DNA of 64,000 nucleotides from Coix lacryma-jobi var. lacryma-jobi. Its lineage: Eukaryota > Streptophyta > Magnoliopsida > Poales > Poaceae. Positions 44,301-55,309 of this stretch are shown here, one piece after another. Both the position numbers and the translations under genes were made by a program. The notes beneath the pieces are model-generated. The model made no database searches and was not told where the DNA came from. It saw only the letters and a program-made list of their open reading frames with translations. The DNA lies in the NCBI GenBank assembly GCA_009763385.1, contig CM019831.1, positions 81,131,845-81,195,844 on the forward strand, given 5' to 3'. Numbering within the stretch: the stretch's first letter is position 1; every line of letters starts with the position of its first letter.

Positions 44301-45308
44301 CTCGAAATCTATAGTGATAGTGATGATGAGCTACCTTCTTATAATCAACTTGTACAAGATAATCTCAATTATGCTAAAGCATGCAGTAGTCAACAAAGGA
44401 AAATCAATGCTTTAAAAGAAAAATTAGATAGTTCTCAACAAGCTTATAACGCTATGCTTGATCAATATGAAACTTTTTCAAACCTAAATGTTGAGCTATC
44501 TAATAAAATTGAGAAACTTGAGGCTAGTGCAAATGCAAGTGATAGCGCAAGTAATGATGAGCAACTTGTTAAGAAAAATGAAAAGCTAAAAGCAAAGTTA
44601 GCTAGCACACAAGATGCTTACAAAAGTTTGCTTGCTAAAATGGAAATCATATGCAAACATTATGATGAGCTAACTAATAAAGTTGCCAATCTAGAAGCCA
44701 TCGGAGCAAACCCCACCGAGGCACCTAAAATTGAAAAGTCAATCTTTGATATGCCTAAAAAGGATGCCTCTACTTCTTGCTTTGATTTACTTGATTTAGA
44801 CTCACCCATGTGCAAACAAGCTTGTGTTGAGAATGTCATTGTAGAAACATGTACACAAGAAGTCGCAATGGAGAATGAGCTACTAAAGAAAGAAGTGGCT
44901 CGCCTCACCAAGGACTTGACTCAAGCAAAAGGCAAGACAAAGCAAATCCGAACTCATCAAGATAACACCGTCAAGGGAGTGAAGAAGCTTGATGAGGAGC
45001 AAACCGTGGTTTGTTATGTTTGCCACAAGGAAGGCCACAAGTCCTATGAGTGCAAGGTGAAGCATGGGGGAGAAAAGAAGAAAGAGAAAAACAAAAAGCA
45101 AACAAGCAATCTCTCCAACACCTACACCAACAAGGTGAACAAGAAGGCCTCCACACCTTACCTTTTGAAGAAGAAGAAGAATGAGAAGGTGGTGGCCGTC
45201 AAGGTGAACAAGCAAGTCAACAATGGGGCCAAACGCATTTGGGTGCCTAAGGATATTATTTCAACCATGAAGAGCACCAAAAAGGTTTGGGTCCCGAAAG
45301 GGAAGTGA
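44301..45308 (+). CDS. gag: Sirevirus-like gag, C-terminal part (element H)
   Basis: The frame is open from 44301 (SDSDDELPSYNQLVQDN) through a long coiled coil (KINALKEKLDSSQQAYNAML) to a second zinc knuckle CYVCHKEGHKSYEC, a Lys-rich tail and two copies of the VWVPK-like ending. It stops at TGA 45306. Together with 43165-44295 this gives the long two-knuckle gag known from Sirevirus-like elements. The first ATG in frame is 44454 but is probably not a true start. Confidence 0.75.
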   Translation, partial: LEIYSDSDDELPSYNQLVQDNLNYAKACSSQQRKINALKEKLDSSQQAYNAMLDQYETFSNLNVELSNKIEKLEASANASDSASNDEQLVKKNEKLKAKLASTQDAYKSLLAKMEIICKHYDELTNKVANLEAIGANPTEAPKIEKSIFDMPKKDASTSCFDLLDLDSPMCKQACVENVIVETCTQEVAMENELLKKEVARLTKDLTQAKGKTKQIRTHQDNTVKGVKKLDEEQTVVCYVCHKEGHKSYECKVKHGGEKKKEKNKKQTSNLSNTYTNKVNKKASTPYLLKKKKNEKVVAVKVNKQVNNGAKRIWVPKDIISTMKSTKKVWVPKGK

Positions 45309-46205
45309 GTTGTCAAGTGGACGACGGGGAATTTGGAGACTTGGCAAAGGTTGGGTGCATATCATAGGATGCATCACATTGGATCATGTCATTGCCAAGT
45401 ATGATAGTGGCTACTATGGACCCAAGTTCCCCTACCCATGTGAGGTAACTAGATTTAATTTCTTGCTATTTATTTTTAGCATCTAGTTCCTCTCATTGCC
45501 TAGGATTGCATTTGCATGTTTAAATCCTTTGTCATGCATACACTAGGCTTATCATATGGTAGTTTTGCTCGGTATCACTCTCATCCTTGGAGCAAACCTA
45601 CATGGTTTATATTTTGCTTAGGAGCACGGCACATAGCTTCTCTTACTTGTATTTATCCTATATGTGCCAAAGTCCAAATAGTAGATAAACTACCCTGATT
45701 ACCATCTTCAATTGGTGTCACATTTCTAGTGATGTCAACTTGCAAAATGGTAGTTTGACCTTACAAGTCAATGTGCATGTCACCCACAAGTATTTCAAAC
45801 TTGTATGCACACTTTTAGGGGGAGTTTACTCTACAATTTGGAAGCTTTGAGACTAACACTACTTTCAAGTTTATCATGTGTGTAGTAGTCTCATTGCAAG
45901 GAAAATGGAGTCCTCAGAGACAAGCATCATGTGTGGCGATAATCCAATTGGTATCTACATGTGGTATTCCTAACCGATATCATTATGTTGATTTCAATTT
46001 GATACTCTTATATGCTTTCTCCATGCATTATATAGATTAAACTCCTTTGTGCATTAATTTGCCGGTTATGCATATGCTTTGCCATACACCATATGTATGC
46101 ATACACGTAGGGGGAGTTTAATTTATATAATGTGAGAGTCAAATTTTGTGATCATTTTCACTCCACATAAAAAAGGATCACAAAATTTGACCCTCCCTTG
46201 TGCAT
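45309..46205 (+). other. Noncoding interior of element H
   Basis: No pol is present. Purine tracts TTAGGGGGAGTTTA (near 45816) and TAGGGGGAGTTTAA (near 46109) are candidates for polypurine tracts, but neither is followed by an LTR start. A deletion probably removed the tract-LTR junction. Confidence 0.55.
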
Positions 46206-47335
46206 TAACGGACGCTCCGATGCAGAGTCCAATGCTAGAGTCCGATGCAGCGTCCGATGCTCTCTAAAATCAGCCCAGAATGAACAGTATTGTGGTAGGG
46301 TCCGATGCCTCACCGGAGCGTCTGATGCCCCCGAAAAGCAGGTCTAACAGCTAGTTTTCCAACGGCTACTCATCACATGAGCATAGGACGCGTTCGATGC
46401 CAACACTGTAGCGTCCGATGCTCTACAGAAAGCTGATTTCAGCCCCTCCAATGGCTCTATTTGATTGGGGGCCTATATATACCACCTCTAACCGGCCATA
46501 TGAGGTGTGGAGGAGTGAGGAAACATACCAAGGGTATTGCTACACCATATTAGTGCCTCCATATGCATAGTGATTAGTGTTTTTACATGGTGATTAGTGT
46601 AGGTGCTTTGCGATGTGCTTAGGCTAGTTAGACCACCGCTCATGCGCTTGCTCAAGGTTTAAGCTTAGTGTTTAGTGAGGTTTGCATACCTCTTGCTACT
46701 CGGTGCTTGTGTGCACCATTGTTGTACATCGGAGGGGCTTGTAGTCTTGCGAGACCACACCAACCGCGTTTGTGGTGTGGCTGCCACCGTGTACCGAAGG
46801 GAACAAGGCCCGTGGCGGTTCGGCCAGAAGCTTGATAGTGGAGACGGCGGGAAGCATCCGAGAGAGGCTTTGCCACGAGTGGCTTAACCGGAGACCCACT
46901 TGCGCGTGGGGAAGGACCGGAGCTATCCACGGAGTCACCCGACCAGGATCTTGGCCCTTGCAAGGGATTCCTTGCGAGGGGCTCCAACGAGGACTAGAGG
47001 GAAGCTTGCGTGCTTCTCGATACCTCGGTAAAAATACCGGAGTCGTCGACGGGAGTTTGCATCTCTACCTCACTCTATTAGCTTCCGCATTTACTTTGCT
47101 ACCTTAATTATGTCTTTACCTTTCATAGCTTAGTTGTTAGGCTAGTTGATAGGTTTGGAACCTAGGTCGCATAACGCTTTTGCGGTAGAGATAGCAACAC
47201 ACCTAGCAAAACCATAGTTGCTCTTTTATCTAGTTTACTTTCTTGCATAGGTTTTGTCTAGGTGGTAATTAGGGGTCATAGTTAAAGTTTTTAGTTGCCT
47301 AATTCACCCCCCTCTTAGGCGTCATGGTCCTTTCA
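46206..47335 (+). repeat. 3' LTR of element H, 5'-truncated
   Basis: It is colinear with 41936-43084 with few differences, including the palindrome array, TATA region and CACCCCCCTCTTAGGC end. It is followed by target sequence GCATT at 47336-47340. Confidence 0.85.
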
Positions 47336-47341
47336 GCATTT

Positions 47342-47616
47342 AAGCCCCTTACGTAATGATGATACCGTTTTCTCGCTCTTCCCAAAAGGGAGAACGGGAA
47401 TAGTTTCCATTTAATAGTCTCTTGTGTCATGCCAATGATAGTTTGATGGGTGTATGGATCTTCGTCTTGTGACCCAGAGAAGGATTTCTCCCGAACCATG
47501 GCTATAAGAGCTGGGCGAAGCTCATAGCCATCTGTATGAATGGGGTCTGATGATGGTGGAGGCTCCAACAAGTCGCCCTTTGGAGCAAAGAACTTATAGA
47601 TAGGAGTGAAATCCAT
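47342..47616 (-). pseudogene. gag: Athila-type gag remnant, N-terminal part (element C)
   Basis: From ATG at 47616 (MDFTPIYKFFAPKGDLLEPP) the frame runs about 90 codons (GMTQETIKWKLFPFSLLGRA, YHHYVRGL) to the insertion of element H at 47335. A short stretch between THQ and GMTQ appears missing compared with related gag proteins I know. It lies 100 bp downstream of the primer site on the sense strand, as expected for gag. Confidence 0.8.
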
Positions 47617-47717
47617 GTGGTGATGGGGTGGTAAAAGAAAAAGGTGGTAAAAAGGGAAAGGTGGTAAAAAGAAAAGAAACGCGGACGAAGTTGGCTCGAT
47701 TCTAGAACAGATACCGT

Positions 47718-47735
47718 TCCTCGGCAACGGCGCCA
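47718..47735 (-). other. Primer binding site of element C (tRNA-Asp type)
   Basis: The plus strand reads TCCTCGGCAACGGCGCCA, the complement of a TGGCGCC-type site. It is 7 bp from the LTR end at 47743. Confidence 0.85.
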
Positions 47736-47742
47736 GAAAGCT

Positions 47743-49131
47743 TATTGGGTATTTTAAATGCACATAGAAAAATCCGCAAGCGCACGGATACCAATGTAGC
47801 TTTCACTCGAGAGTATTCCAGGGTATCGATTTCCACAGGGAACGTGAAGTGTACTAGAAGAATTAAGAACGCCCAAGAAAAGAATGGTAATGTGGTTAGA
47901 GAGAGATTTTAGGGTTTTCTAAGCAGGTCTATCTAATCAAAGGCTTACTATACTTTACTTACTTCGGAGCAACAGTACCTTTCTGATTCTCGAAAAAGAC
48001 TGGGAAAAGGGTAATTGGGAGAAGGCTGCCAAAAAGCTCTACGAAACACCAATCCTAACGTGGTGGATTATAACAATCTACAAAGTTGTCACCCCTGTAG
48101 CTACCACAACTAACCGGATGATTGGGCGCAAACTCAGGTAAACACTAGCCTAGACACCGCGTCTACACTAATGATTACTACTCTAATTACCATGAATAAC
48201 TAGAGCACTCAATACAAGCGGAGATCCAGTAAATAAAATAAAGCAAGAACAGAAATTAAATAAAATACTTAGAAGTGATAAATGAAGAACCTGGAGATTA
48301 CTTGAAGACGAACCAGATGCTGCACCATTACAATGTCGAGGAAGATCCGACAGATCCGGCTCCTCCTCAGCTCTCTCCTCCTCCTCTCTCTAATCAGATC
48401 TCTAATTACAACTAGATGAACTAGACAACTAGAACTAGAACTAGACAACTAGAACTAGAACTAGACGAACTAGAACTAGAAGAACTAGAACTAGATCTAA
48501 TTCTAGATGAACTAGAAGAGATTCATCTAGAGGGACCTCTACTTCTATTTGAAACCCTAGTTTCTGATGTGGAGATGAATAATGAAGATGGAGATGGCCT
48601 TCTGGGGGGTCTGGGTCTGGTTTTATAGCCCGGAGCAAGGAACGTGAGCCCTTGGATCAAACCGACTTCAGGGACGGTGGAGATGCATCCTAGGAGGCGG
48701 TGGAAGAAGGTTCCAGAAGGCGGAGGAAAAACGGCCTCCGTGGCTGACCGGTCAGTCGGTGGACCCCACTGGTTGGTCTGGCCCAGTGGGCCCCCGTGCC
48801 GGGCCACCTCGTGGGTGACTTCTGGTGTCTTCTAGATTCTTCTTTTGCAGGTTTCGTTGCAAAATTAATATCTTTTCATCCGGGACTCCGAATATAGCAA
48901 ATGATATGTCCGTTTCGATCATCTCGACGAGCCCATCGCAATGGTGCACTCCAATTCATCACTTGAGATACTTTTATATGGTAAAAATATGGATGTCCTA
49001 CAAAACAAGTGAGAGCACCAAAACTCGTGGAACTTGTTAGTTTCAAACCCTACAACTATGCTTTACGGTTCATTTCAAATTATTTTATGCATTAGTTGAT
49101 GGTATAATATTGGCATTAAGGACCATCAACA
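47743..49131 (-). repeat. 5' LTR of element C
   Basis: It is the partner of 34912-36293. The outer end is TATTGGGTATT, so the canonical TG has become TA. TATAAAA is intact on the minus strand (plus-strand 48621-48627), as is GACCGGTCAGTCGGT (48746-48760). The hexamer array is at 48411-48520. Confidence 0.85.
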
Positions 49132-49136
49132 ATGGT

Positions 49137-50180
49137 CTCATCGAAGGTGACATCGGATGTCTCCTTGACTCGGTTAGTATTAAGGTTAAGTACACAATAT
49201 GCACGAGTATGACTACCATAACCCAAGAAGACACCGTCAGAAGAGCGAGACTCAAACTTGTCCAAGTTGCCTTTCTTGAGTATAAAACAATGGCAACCAA
49301 AAACTCTAAAATAACTCACTTTGGGTTGTTTCCCAAATCGCAACTCATAAGAGGTCTTCTTCAAGAAAGCACGGAGAAAAATGCGATCGGAAATATAGCA
49401 TGCAGTGTTTATAGCCTCAGCCCAATACTGCCTAGGAGTCCTATGCTCATCGAGCATCGTCCTAGCCATCTCAATAAGGGTCCGATTTTTCCTATATACA
49501 ACACCATTTTGTGGCGGTGTGTAAGGGGAAGAAAACTGATGCTCTAAACCCAAAAAGTTACAAAACTTTTCAAAGTCCGAGTTCTTAAACTCGGAACCAT
49601 TATTGCTACGAATAGCTCTCATCGAGTTCTTAGGGAACTCATTCTGAAGTCGCAAAATCAGATTGCGAGGAAAAGAGAAAGTCTCAGTTTTCTCAGCTAA
49701 AAAGAAAACCCATGAATATCTTGAAAAGTCATCAACAACAACAAGCACATACCACTTCCCACCAACTGAGCTCACTCGAGCCGGACCTACAAGGTCCATG
49801 TGCAAAAGCTCTCCAGGGCACTTGGTCATAACTTGATTCACATGATGGTGGGCAGCAACAACCATTTTCCCATGTCTACAAGAATGGCAAACAAGATCCT
49901 TCTCCATGTGTAACTTAGGCAATCCTCGGATTAATCCAAGTGAACTAAGCCTTGCAAGCAAGTCGAAGCTCAAGTACCAAGTCTCCTATGTCATTTCCAA
50001 AGATCAGAGGAGGATCCAGCCAAAAGACAACGAGAAATGCCAAAAGACTCCAAGAAATTCACAGGAAAGACTTTCCCAAAGGGCAAAATCAAACATACAA
50101 GATTGCCCTGAGGATCCAAAATACGACTGAGATTCGGCTTAAAACGAATCTCATAGTCATCCTCAAAAAGTTGAGAAACA
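49137..50180 (-). pseudogene. pol: Copia gag-pre-integrase and integrase (element E)
   Basis: On the minus strand the gag-pre-integrase part (RFKPNLSRILDPQGN, LWK then HRRLG) is followed by HSCRHGKM and the integrase core with LHMDLVGPARV, VVVDDFSRYSWVFFL, AIRSNNGSEFKN and GLEHQFSSPYTPPQNG, which cover the DDE triad. A TGA at 49993-49991 and a frame break soon after disable it. It is cut at 49137 by element C and continues at 34906, and its upstream end is lost at the junction with element D near 50180. Confidence 0.9.
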
Positions 50181-50579
50181 GGTGGTGCGGCCGCACCACG
50201 GGTGCGGGCACACCCCTGGTGGCCCCTCTCGTGCCCGGCTCGCTCTAGTGGGTCCCTAAGGTGATGTGGGCCATGTCCATCGAGGTTTCCACGTCCAGTT
50301 TGTTGTTGTGATGGGCTTTGAGCTCCATTTGTCCCATTTGGATGGGCTAGAAGTGCTGGGTATTGGGCCTATCCCCTTTGGGCTCATATTGAGTGCATTT
50401 GCATGCCATATGTTGTATGTGTTGGAGCCCGTTTGAAGTCATTTACGCGAATGCCCTCCTGCAATTGACCAAACAACAAAACTTGTGGAAATAGTTAGTT
50501 GTAAGCCCTATTCTATGTTTGGTGTTGGTTTTATGCGAGTCTTTGGAGGTTATAAAGTATGAGTTAAGGACCGCCAACA
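50181..50579 (-). mobile_element. LTR fragment of Athila-type element D
   Basis: Only the first 400 bp of the LTR (sense strand start TGTTGGCGGTCC, plus-strand 50579) are present. The other side is cut at 50180. It carries the 18-bp perfect palindrome GTGGTGCGGCCGCACCAC (50182-50199) and GGTGCGGGCACACC (50201-50214). The polypurine tract complement ACTCCCCCACACTTACC follows at 50581. Confidence 0.75.
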
Positions 50580-51132
50580 AACTCCCCCACACTTACCCCT
50601 TTGCTCATCCTCAAGTAAAGCTTTAGATAAAAGTAAACACGAGCATAACATTCCTGAGATATACAGCTATTATAAAGATTATTCCAAATCATTCCTTACA
50701 CAGGTGGGATATTTGGTGTTGTCTAACATGTTTCCTTAGGATGTTGAAAAGTGGAACAGCTCTCGAAGCAAAGTCATCTTCCCTTATTCTTATCTTAGCA
50801 ACTTGGAGTTTTTCAAGGTTTTATCAAGAAAAGCATAGTTCACTTTTATACTCCTCAAATGATGCTCTCAAATCTCTCATTGGTGTATGGTTCCTCACCA
50901 AGGCATAACAATGCTTTTGCCTTCTTTTGTTGTCCCTACTTCTAAGAGGTTTATGTGGAGCTCAGGTAGGGATAAACATGATTGCATACTTGTATTGTAT
51001 ATATTGTAGAGTCAAATCAAGGATCCAAGGAGAGAAGTGTCATACTCTTAGACCAAGATGTGCATGTGTGTGGACTATGATATGAAAATACTCCTTTTGT
51101 GGATATGATATCTCTTTATAACTTATTACCTT
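50580..51132 (-). other. 3' noncoding region of element D next to the polypurine tract
   Basis: The sequence holds the polypurine tract complement and AT-rich noncoding DNA of the kind found next to the LTRs of C and G. I see no gene. Confidence 0.5.
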
Positions 51133-51304
51133 GAGACATGGCTATCTCTTTTTTTTTCTAAGCATGAGCCTTCATGTGCTCATCATTTTTTTTGTGGGTA
51201 TTGAATATACCCCTAATTCTACTATGGGCACTTGCCCATTCTTTTTTTCCTTTGGGACCTTCATGTGTCCCTTTTTTTATATACTTTTGCATAGCCCATG
51301 TCTC
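51133..51304 (-). other. Candidate structured RNA domain, site 4 (element D 3' region)
   Basis: The arms GAGACATGGCTAT (51133-51145) and ATAGCCCATGTCTC (51291-51304) pair with one bulge. Inside are ATGAGCCTTCATGTGCTCAT (51165-51184), GGGTATTGAATATACCC (51196-51212), ATGGGCACTTGCCCAT (51224-51239) and GGGACCTTCATGTGTCCC (51254-51271). All are hairpins, with AAGT or ACATGAAG loops in three of them on the sense strand. It is the richest of the five sites. The LTR is 554 bp away. Confidence 0.65.
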
Positions 51305-53996
51305 TTCTTCTAAAATATATAGTTCGAGAGAAATCATTATTCTAAATCATGGAGTATAAAAAAGACTCTCATTTTTTGTCTACCCCCAGTGTAGGAGTAG
51401 AGCTAAATAGAGGCATGTTTTTGCGCACTCCTAGTGTAGGAGCGGCTAGTATATGTGGATTGTACGTGATCTTGATCTTGGGAGCATGATAAATCTCTTA
51501 ATAAGGGTCAACAAGACTTTGACCAAACTCAACACAATAACAAGCAGCGTATGTAGAAAGCTTAAAACTTTTTGCAAGATAATAAATTTGGCTTTGGCAG
51601 GAATTTCTCACCAAATGAGGAGTATGTGATACTATGGTTTTATATCATTTTCAAAATAAAGTCTCCAAGTACTTCGAATAGAAATGGTAGGATTCATAAG
51701 CCAGAACTATATCACACTTCACAACATCTTAGTCATCATGATTGTCCTATCAAGATATTCTCCCACAAGTATAAGTACATGTATATGAAACAAACTTTAT
51801 GCAAGCTTCTATCTCAAAGATGTTATGAACATGTCACTTTTCCAAATTTTAACACGAAGCGTGGTTCTTTGATTATTGCAAGGAAGCAAGAAGTAGTGTT
51901 GGTTCATTGAGTTTAATTTTAGTGGTCAAGTTTTATGTATGTTTAAACTCAAGAACTAAGGAAGTTGAGGAGAATGTTGCACAAACCATAGTTTAAAGAT
52001 GAAGGATTGATGAAGATTCAAAGGTGGTTTGGCTGAATTGTAAGTTCAGTCAATCCCCCCTTGAGCTATTGATCCTAGCCTTGTTTATGTCAAGGCGATC
52101 GATGTTTGTTGCAACATGTGGGGGGAGATCTCTAATGTGTGGTTGATGAACTTGAGAGATCTCCCCACACTTTATTCTTGTACCTCTTTTTATTTTTATC
52201 AGAAAACAAAAACAAAGAAGGGAAATACAAAAAGGGCTCTACCAGCTGGAACACTGGGGAGCCTAAATTTATTTTATTATTATTAATTTATTATTATTAT
52301 GGCAACATTGAGAAAGAATATATCCATGCTTTAGGAAAATTGAAAACATAAAGCTTAAGAAAACATGGATCAACAAAGGTTGCCATTATTATTTTTTTAT
52401 ATATATATATTTTTTATTATTATTATTTTAAAGAGAGAGTTTCATTTTTTCAAAAGGATTTTTTTTCTGTTCACCAAACTTCTTATCTTTAAAAACAACT
52501 CAAACAAGGCTTAAGGTAAAACATGCAACACAAATCTAGCCTTGGTTTTATCTTCCTCAAAAAGAGTTACTTCTATTGCTTATGAAAGTAGCTCAAAGCT
52601 CATTAACCAAAATTAAACACCATGTTTAAACTTTGATTAAAGAAGGTCATTTTAACCTAAGTACCATGCTTAATTTAAAAGACCTATGGGTATACCAATT
52701 GAATACATCCAAACCAGAGCATATGACATAAACAAGGAAAGCATGAATTTGAACATAATATGAAGACAAACTTGAGTAAATGTGTTGGTGAACATTTATT
52801 ACCTTTGCATACCTGAGTGTTTTCACCGACGGCATCTGTAGATTTGAGTTTTTGAAGTTGCCGTAATGGCGGCTTGAAGGTCTGACTCAGGTCATCAGCA
52901 AGGTTGTAGGAGTGGAATGTGGCGATGCAAGGCTTGTATGAGATGATAGGTGTACCAAGATTTGCATGCACGAGGTGGACTCAGGTGGATGTTTTGTGAG
53001 GAAGAAATGAAACCACTCTGCTTCTCCTTCCTCTTCCACTTTCTCCTTTCTCTCTCCTTTCTCTTTTTATATATATATTATATTTTTTCTTTTCTTTTTT
53101 TTCACTCTCTGTCTTTTTTTCACCTTTTTCTCTTTTTTTATATCTCTTTTTTTCTTCTCTTTTTTTTGGAAGGTACATGGGTGTTTGTGAAGTTCATGTG
53201 GCGCCACCCAGCTCCTTCTTTTCCACTATCTCTTCTTAGCAAGGTCGAGCTTTTCCCTTTTTGGATGGATGGAACCTAAGCTTCTCAACATCCTCCCTCA
53301 CACTTGGACTTTTGTATAAAAGTCAAGTGTGGCATGTTGAGGGACTCAGTGTTCTGTCATTGGTAGTGTAGCTCCTATGCTCCTTCTGAATGTATCTTCC
53401 CTCGATCTTCTTGATCTTAACCTATAAGGTATTTCTTTCAAAAAAACCTATAAGGTTAGCGAACAGGAATACCCGAAGGTGCATACAAACGAGATAGCAT
53501 GTTCTTGCTTTTATTGAAAAGGAAGATGGTGCTTTGTTTTTTTATTTATTTAAGCAAGGTGAGCTAGCATGTCCTTTGATGTAAATGGAACATGACATTC
53601 TTACCGCCCTCCCCCACACTTGGACTTTTGTGTAAAAGCCAAGTGTGCCAAGTCGGGGTCCCCTTTTGAGTGTGTTCCAGAACATCAGAGTTGTTGTGGT
53701 CGAGGTAGCTCCATGTTGTCGTGCATCATCTGTCCCTTGTTCTTCTTAGTTTAAACCTAAAATGGTTATCGACCAAGAATACCCAAGGGTGCATTCTAGC
53801 CTAACAACATGATCTTGTGATTAGAATAAAACAACTTTTTTTTCTTCTTTTTTTATATGATAATTCAGGGTATCTCCTGGCAGTGCTTTGATTATGGTCA
53901 TAAGCTTGACCTTGGGAAACCTTTAGAAATTCTTTTTATGTTGATGAGGTGGTTTCCCCTCCAACACTAACCTTTTGAGGGCCTGATCTGCAAAAC
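51305..53996 (-). other. Noncoding interior of element D
   Basis: AT-rich DNA with ATT/TA low-complexity runs (52270-52440) and a pyrimidine-rich tract (53030-53170). ORFs here are low complexity and unsupported. No gene is recognised. Confidence 0.5.
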
Positions 53997-54254
53997 TCAG
54001 ACACCACGAAATTTGCAAGATTTGTGATAAACAAATCTATCTACAACAACCCTTTTAACGATGTTGGGCATAGGGATTAAGAGAGGGTTGTAGGTTTTGC
54101 AAATGATATTAGAGTTGTGGCTCAGATCAGGAGTTTCTTTAAATGAGCATGGATTCAGGGGAATGGGAAGGAAGTAACCTCCATGCTCAGGATCTTTTAT
54201 TTCAAGAGGAGAGAGATTAGAATTGATTTCTCCATGAACTGGCTCTCCCTCCAT
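53997..54254 (-). pseudogene. gag: Athila-type gag tail remnant (element D)
   Basis: The 85-codon frame contains HGGYFLPIPLNPCSFKETPD and VKRVVVDRFVYHKSCK, clearly related to HGSYFINTSLNPCSYETSPD and FKRVVVDAYVYHKFC in the gag tail of element C. The gag core is missing, and unrelated LTR sequence begins within about 100 bp upstream on the sense strand. Confidence 0.65.
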
Positions 54255-54329
54255 GGGTTCGTTCGAGGTCTCATCCTTGATGTGTTTGAGAACATATATG
54301 ATGAATGATTGACATTTATGAGGAAGGTT

Positions 54330-55309
54330 TGAGGCTTTTCCCGGTTGAGTCTTATTTCATATGCGCTTAATCTTTATGACTAACCAGTGGCATTGAGTTG
54401 TGTTGTGTTTCATGTGTTGGTGCGTGTGTGCAACATGTGTCTCTTGGTTGTGTTGATGTGCAGGTGCGGAGCTCGGAGACAGTGGTCGATGGCGAGGTGA
54501 AGGTCAAGTAGAGACGTGGCGTACCGACGGACCAGGAGCGGTGAAGGGCGGATGTGAGGCTTGGACCGACGGACCGGCGGGCCGGAGGACCAGCTGTGGT
54601 AGCTGGCACGTGGCATCGGTGAGCAAGAGCACATGGGGATGTGCGATGCATCGGCCGAGTCGGAAGGAAGACGATGGCGTCGTGACACTTGGCGGGGTCG
54701 GACACGGGCTTGCATGCGACACAAGTGTCGTCGGCCGACTCAAAAAGGAAGGCGAAGGCGTTGTGCCTGGCGTGGAGGCTGGACATGCATTGACATCGGT
54801 GCTGGTGGTCGGGGTGTGAGAACCACAACCCGTCTACGGCGCGGGTTCGGTAGTTGAGCCTCAAAAAGCTACCCTCAACGGTTTCTGAGTTTGGACCTCA
54901 AAACTCGGGGTGGCGGGTTTCCGAGTTTGGGCCTCAAAACTCGGGGTGGAGGGTTTCCAGGTTTGGGCCTCAAAACCTGGGCTGGCGGGTTTACCGGTTT
55001 GGGCCTCAAAACCGGGTGGCGGTTCCTATGGGGAATGGGTCGACGCATGGCGGCACCGAGAGGCTTGCGTTGCGGCGAAGCTATCGATGAGAAGGCGCGG
55101 CGGTCGACGTGACGGCACGTGGCGGCATCCTGGAGCTTGCGTCGAGGCAAAGCGAAGGATGAGGAGGCGCGTGGCCGTCAGATGGAAACTGCTAGAGTTA
55201 GACGGTTCTACCTCTAGGGTGTATTTGGGGTTAGTACTTCATGCTAGGGCATTTGTGTCTTTTGGACGTGCACCTATATATATGTGAAGGGGTTGTGTTG
55301 GACAACCAT
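54330..55309 (+). mobile_element. Copia LTR of the E family, first part
   Basis: The sequence parallels the solo LTR at 20954 (AGGTGAAGGTCAAGTAGAGACG, split here as AGGTGAAGGTCAAG and TAGAGACG; GTGAGGCTTGGAC; CAGCTGTGGT) and contains hairpins of the GGCCTCA type at 54886-55015 and TATATATATG at 55275. The exact start is unclear. It is interrupted at 55309 by element G and continues at 63302. Confidence 0.75.

Larger units (their letters stand above)
41523..47335 (+). mobile_element. Non-autonomous Sirevirus-like copia element H, gag only
   Basis: The 5' LTR is 41523-43084 and the partial 3' LTR about 46206-47335; both end CCTTTCA. The target sequence GCATTT is intact at the right and lacks one base (GATTT) at the left. 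A primer site near TTGGTATCGGAGC follows the first LTR. The interior has gag but no protease, integrase or reverse transcriptase. The 3' LTR lacks about the first 400 bp, joined directly to interior sequence. The element interrupts the gag of element C. Confidence 0.88.
34912..49131 (-). mobile_element. Athila-type element C, complete ends, hosting Cassandra and copia H
   Basis: LTRs are at 34912-36293 and 47743-49131, with perfect TSD ATGGT at 34907-34911 and 49132-49136. The tRNA-Asp-type primer site on the minus strand is at 47718-47735, and the polypurine tract complement AGTTCCCCCAAGCTTACC follows 36293. Apart from nested elements the interior keeps only gag remnants and long noncoding DNA, so C cannot move by itself. 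It is inserted in the pol gene of copia element E. Confidence 0.92.

Noticed and set aside
52950..53279. Phe/Leu-rich ORF resembling a membrane protein
   Set aside because: It is translated from a low-complexity pyrimidine tract in noncoding Athila sequence.
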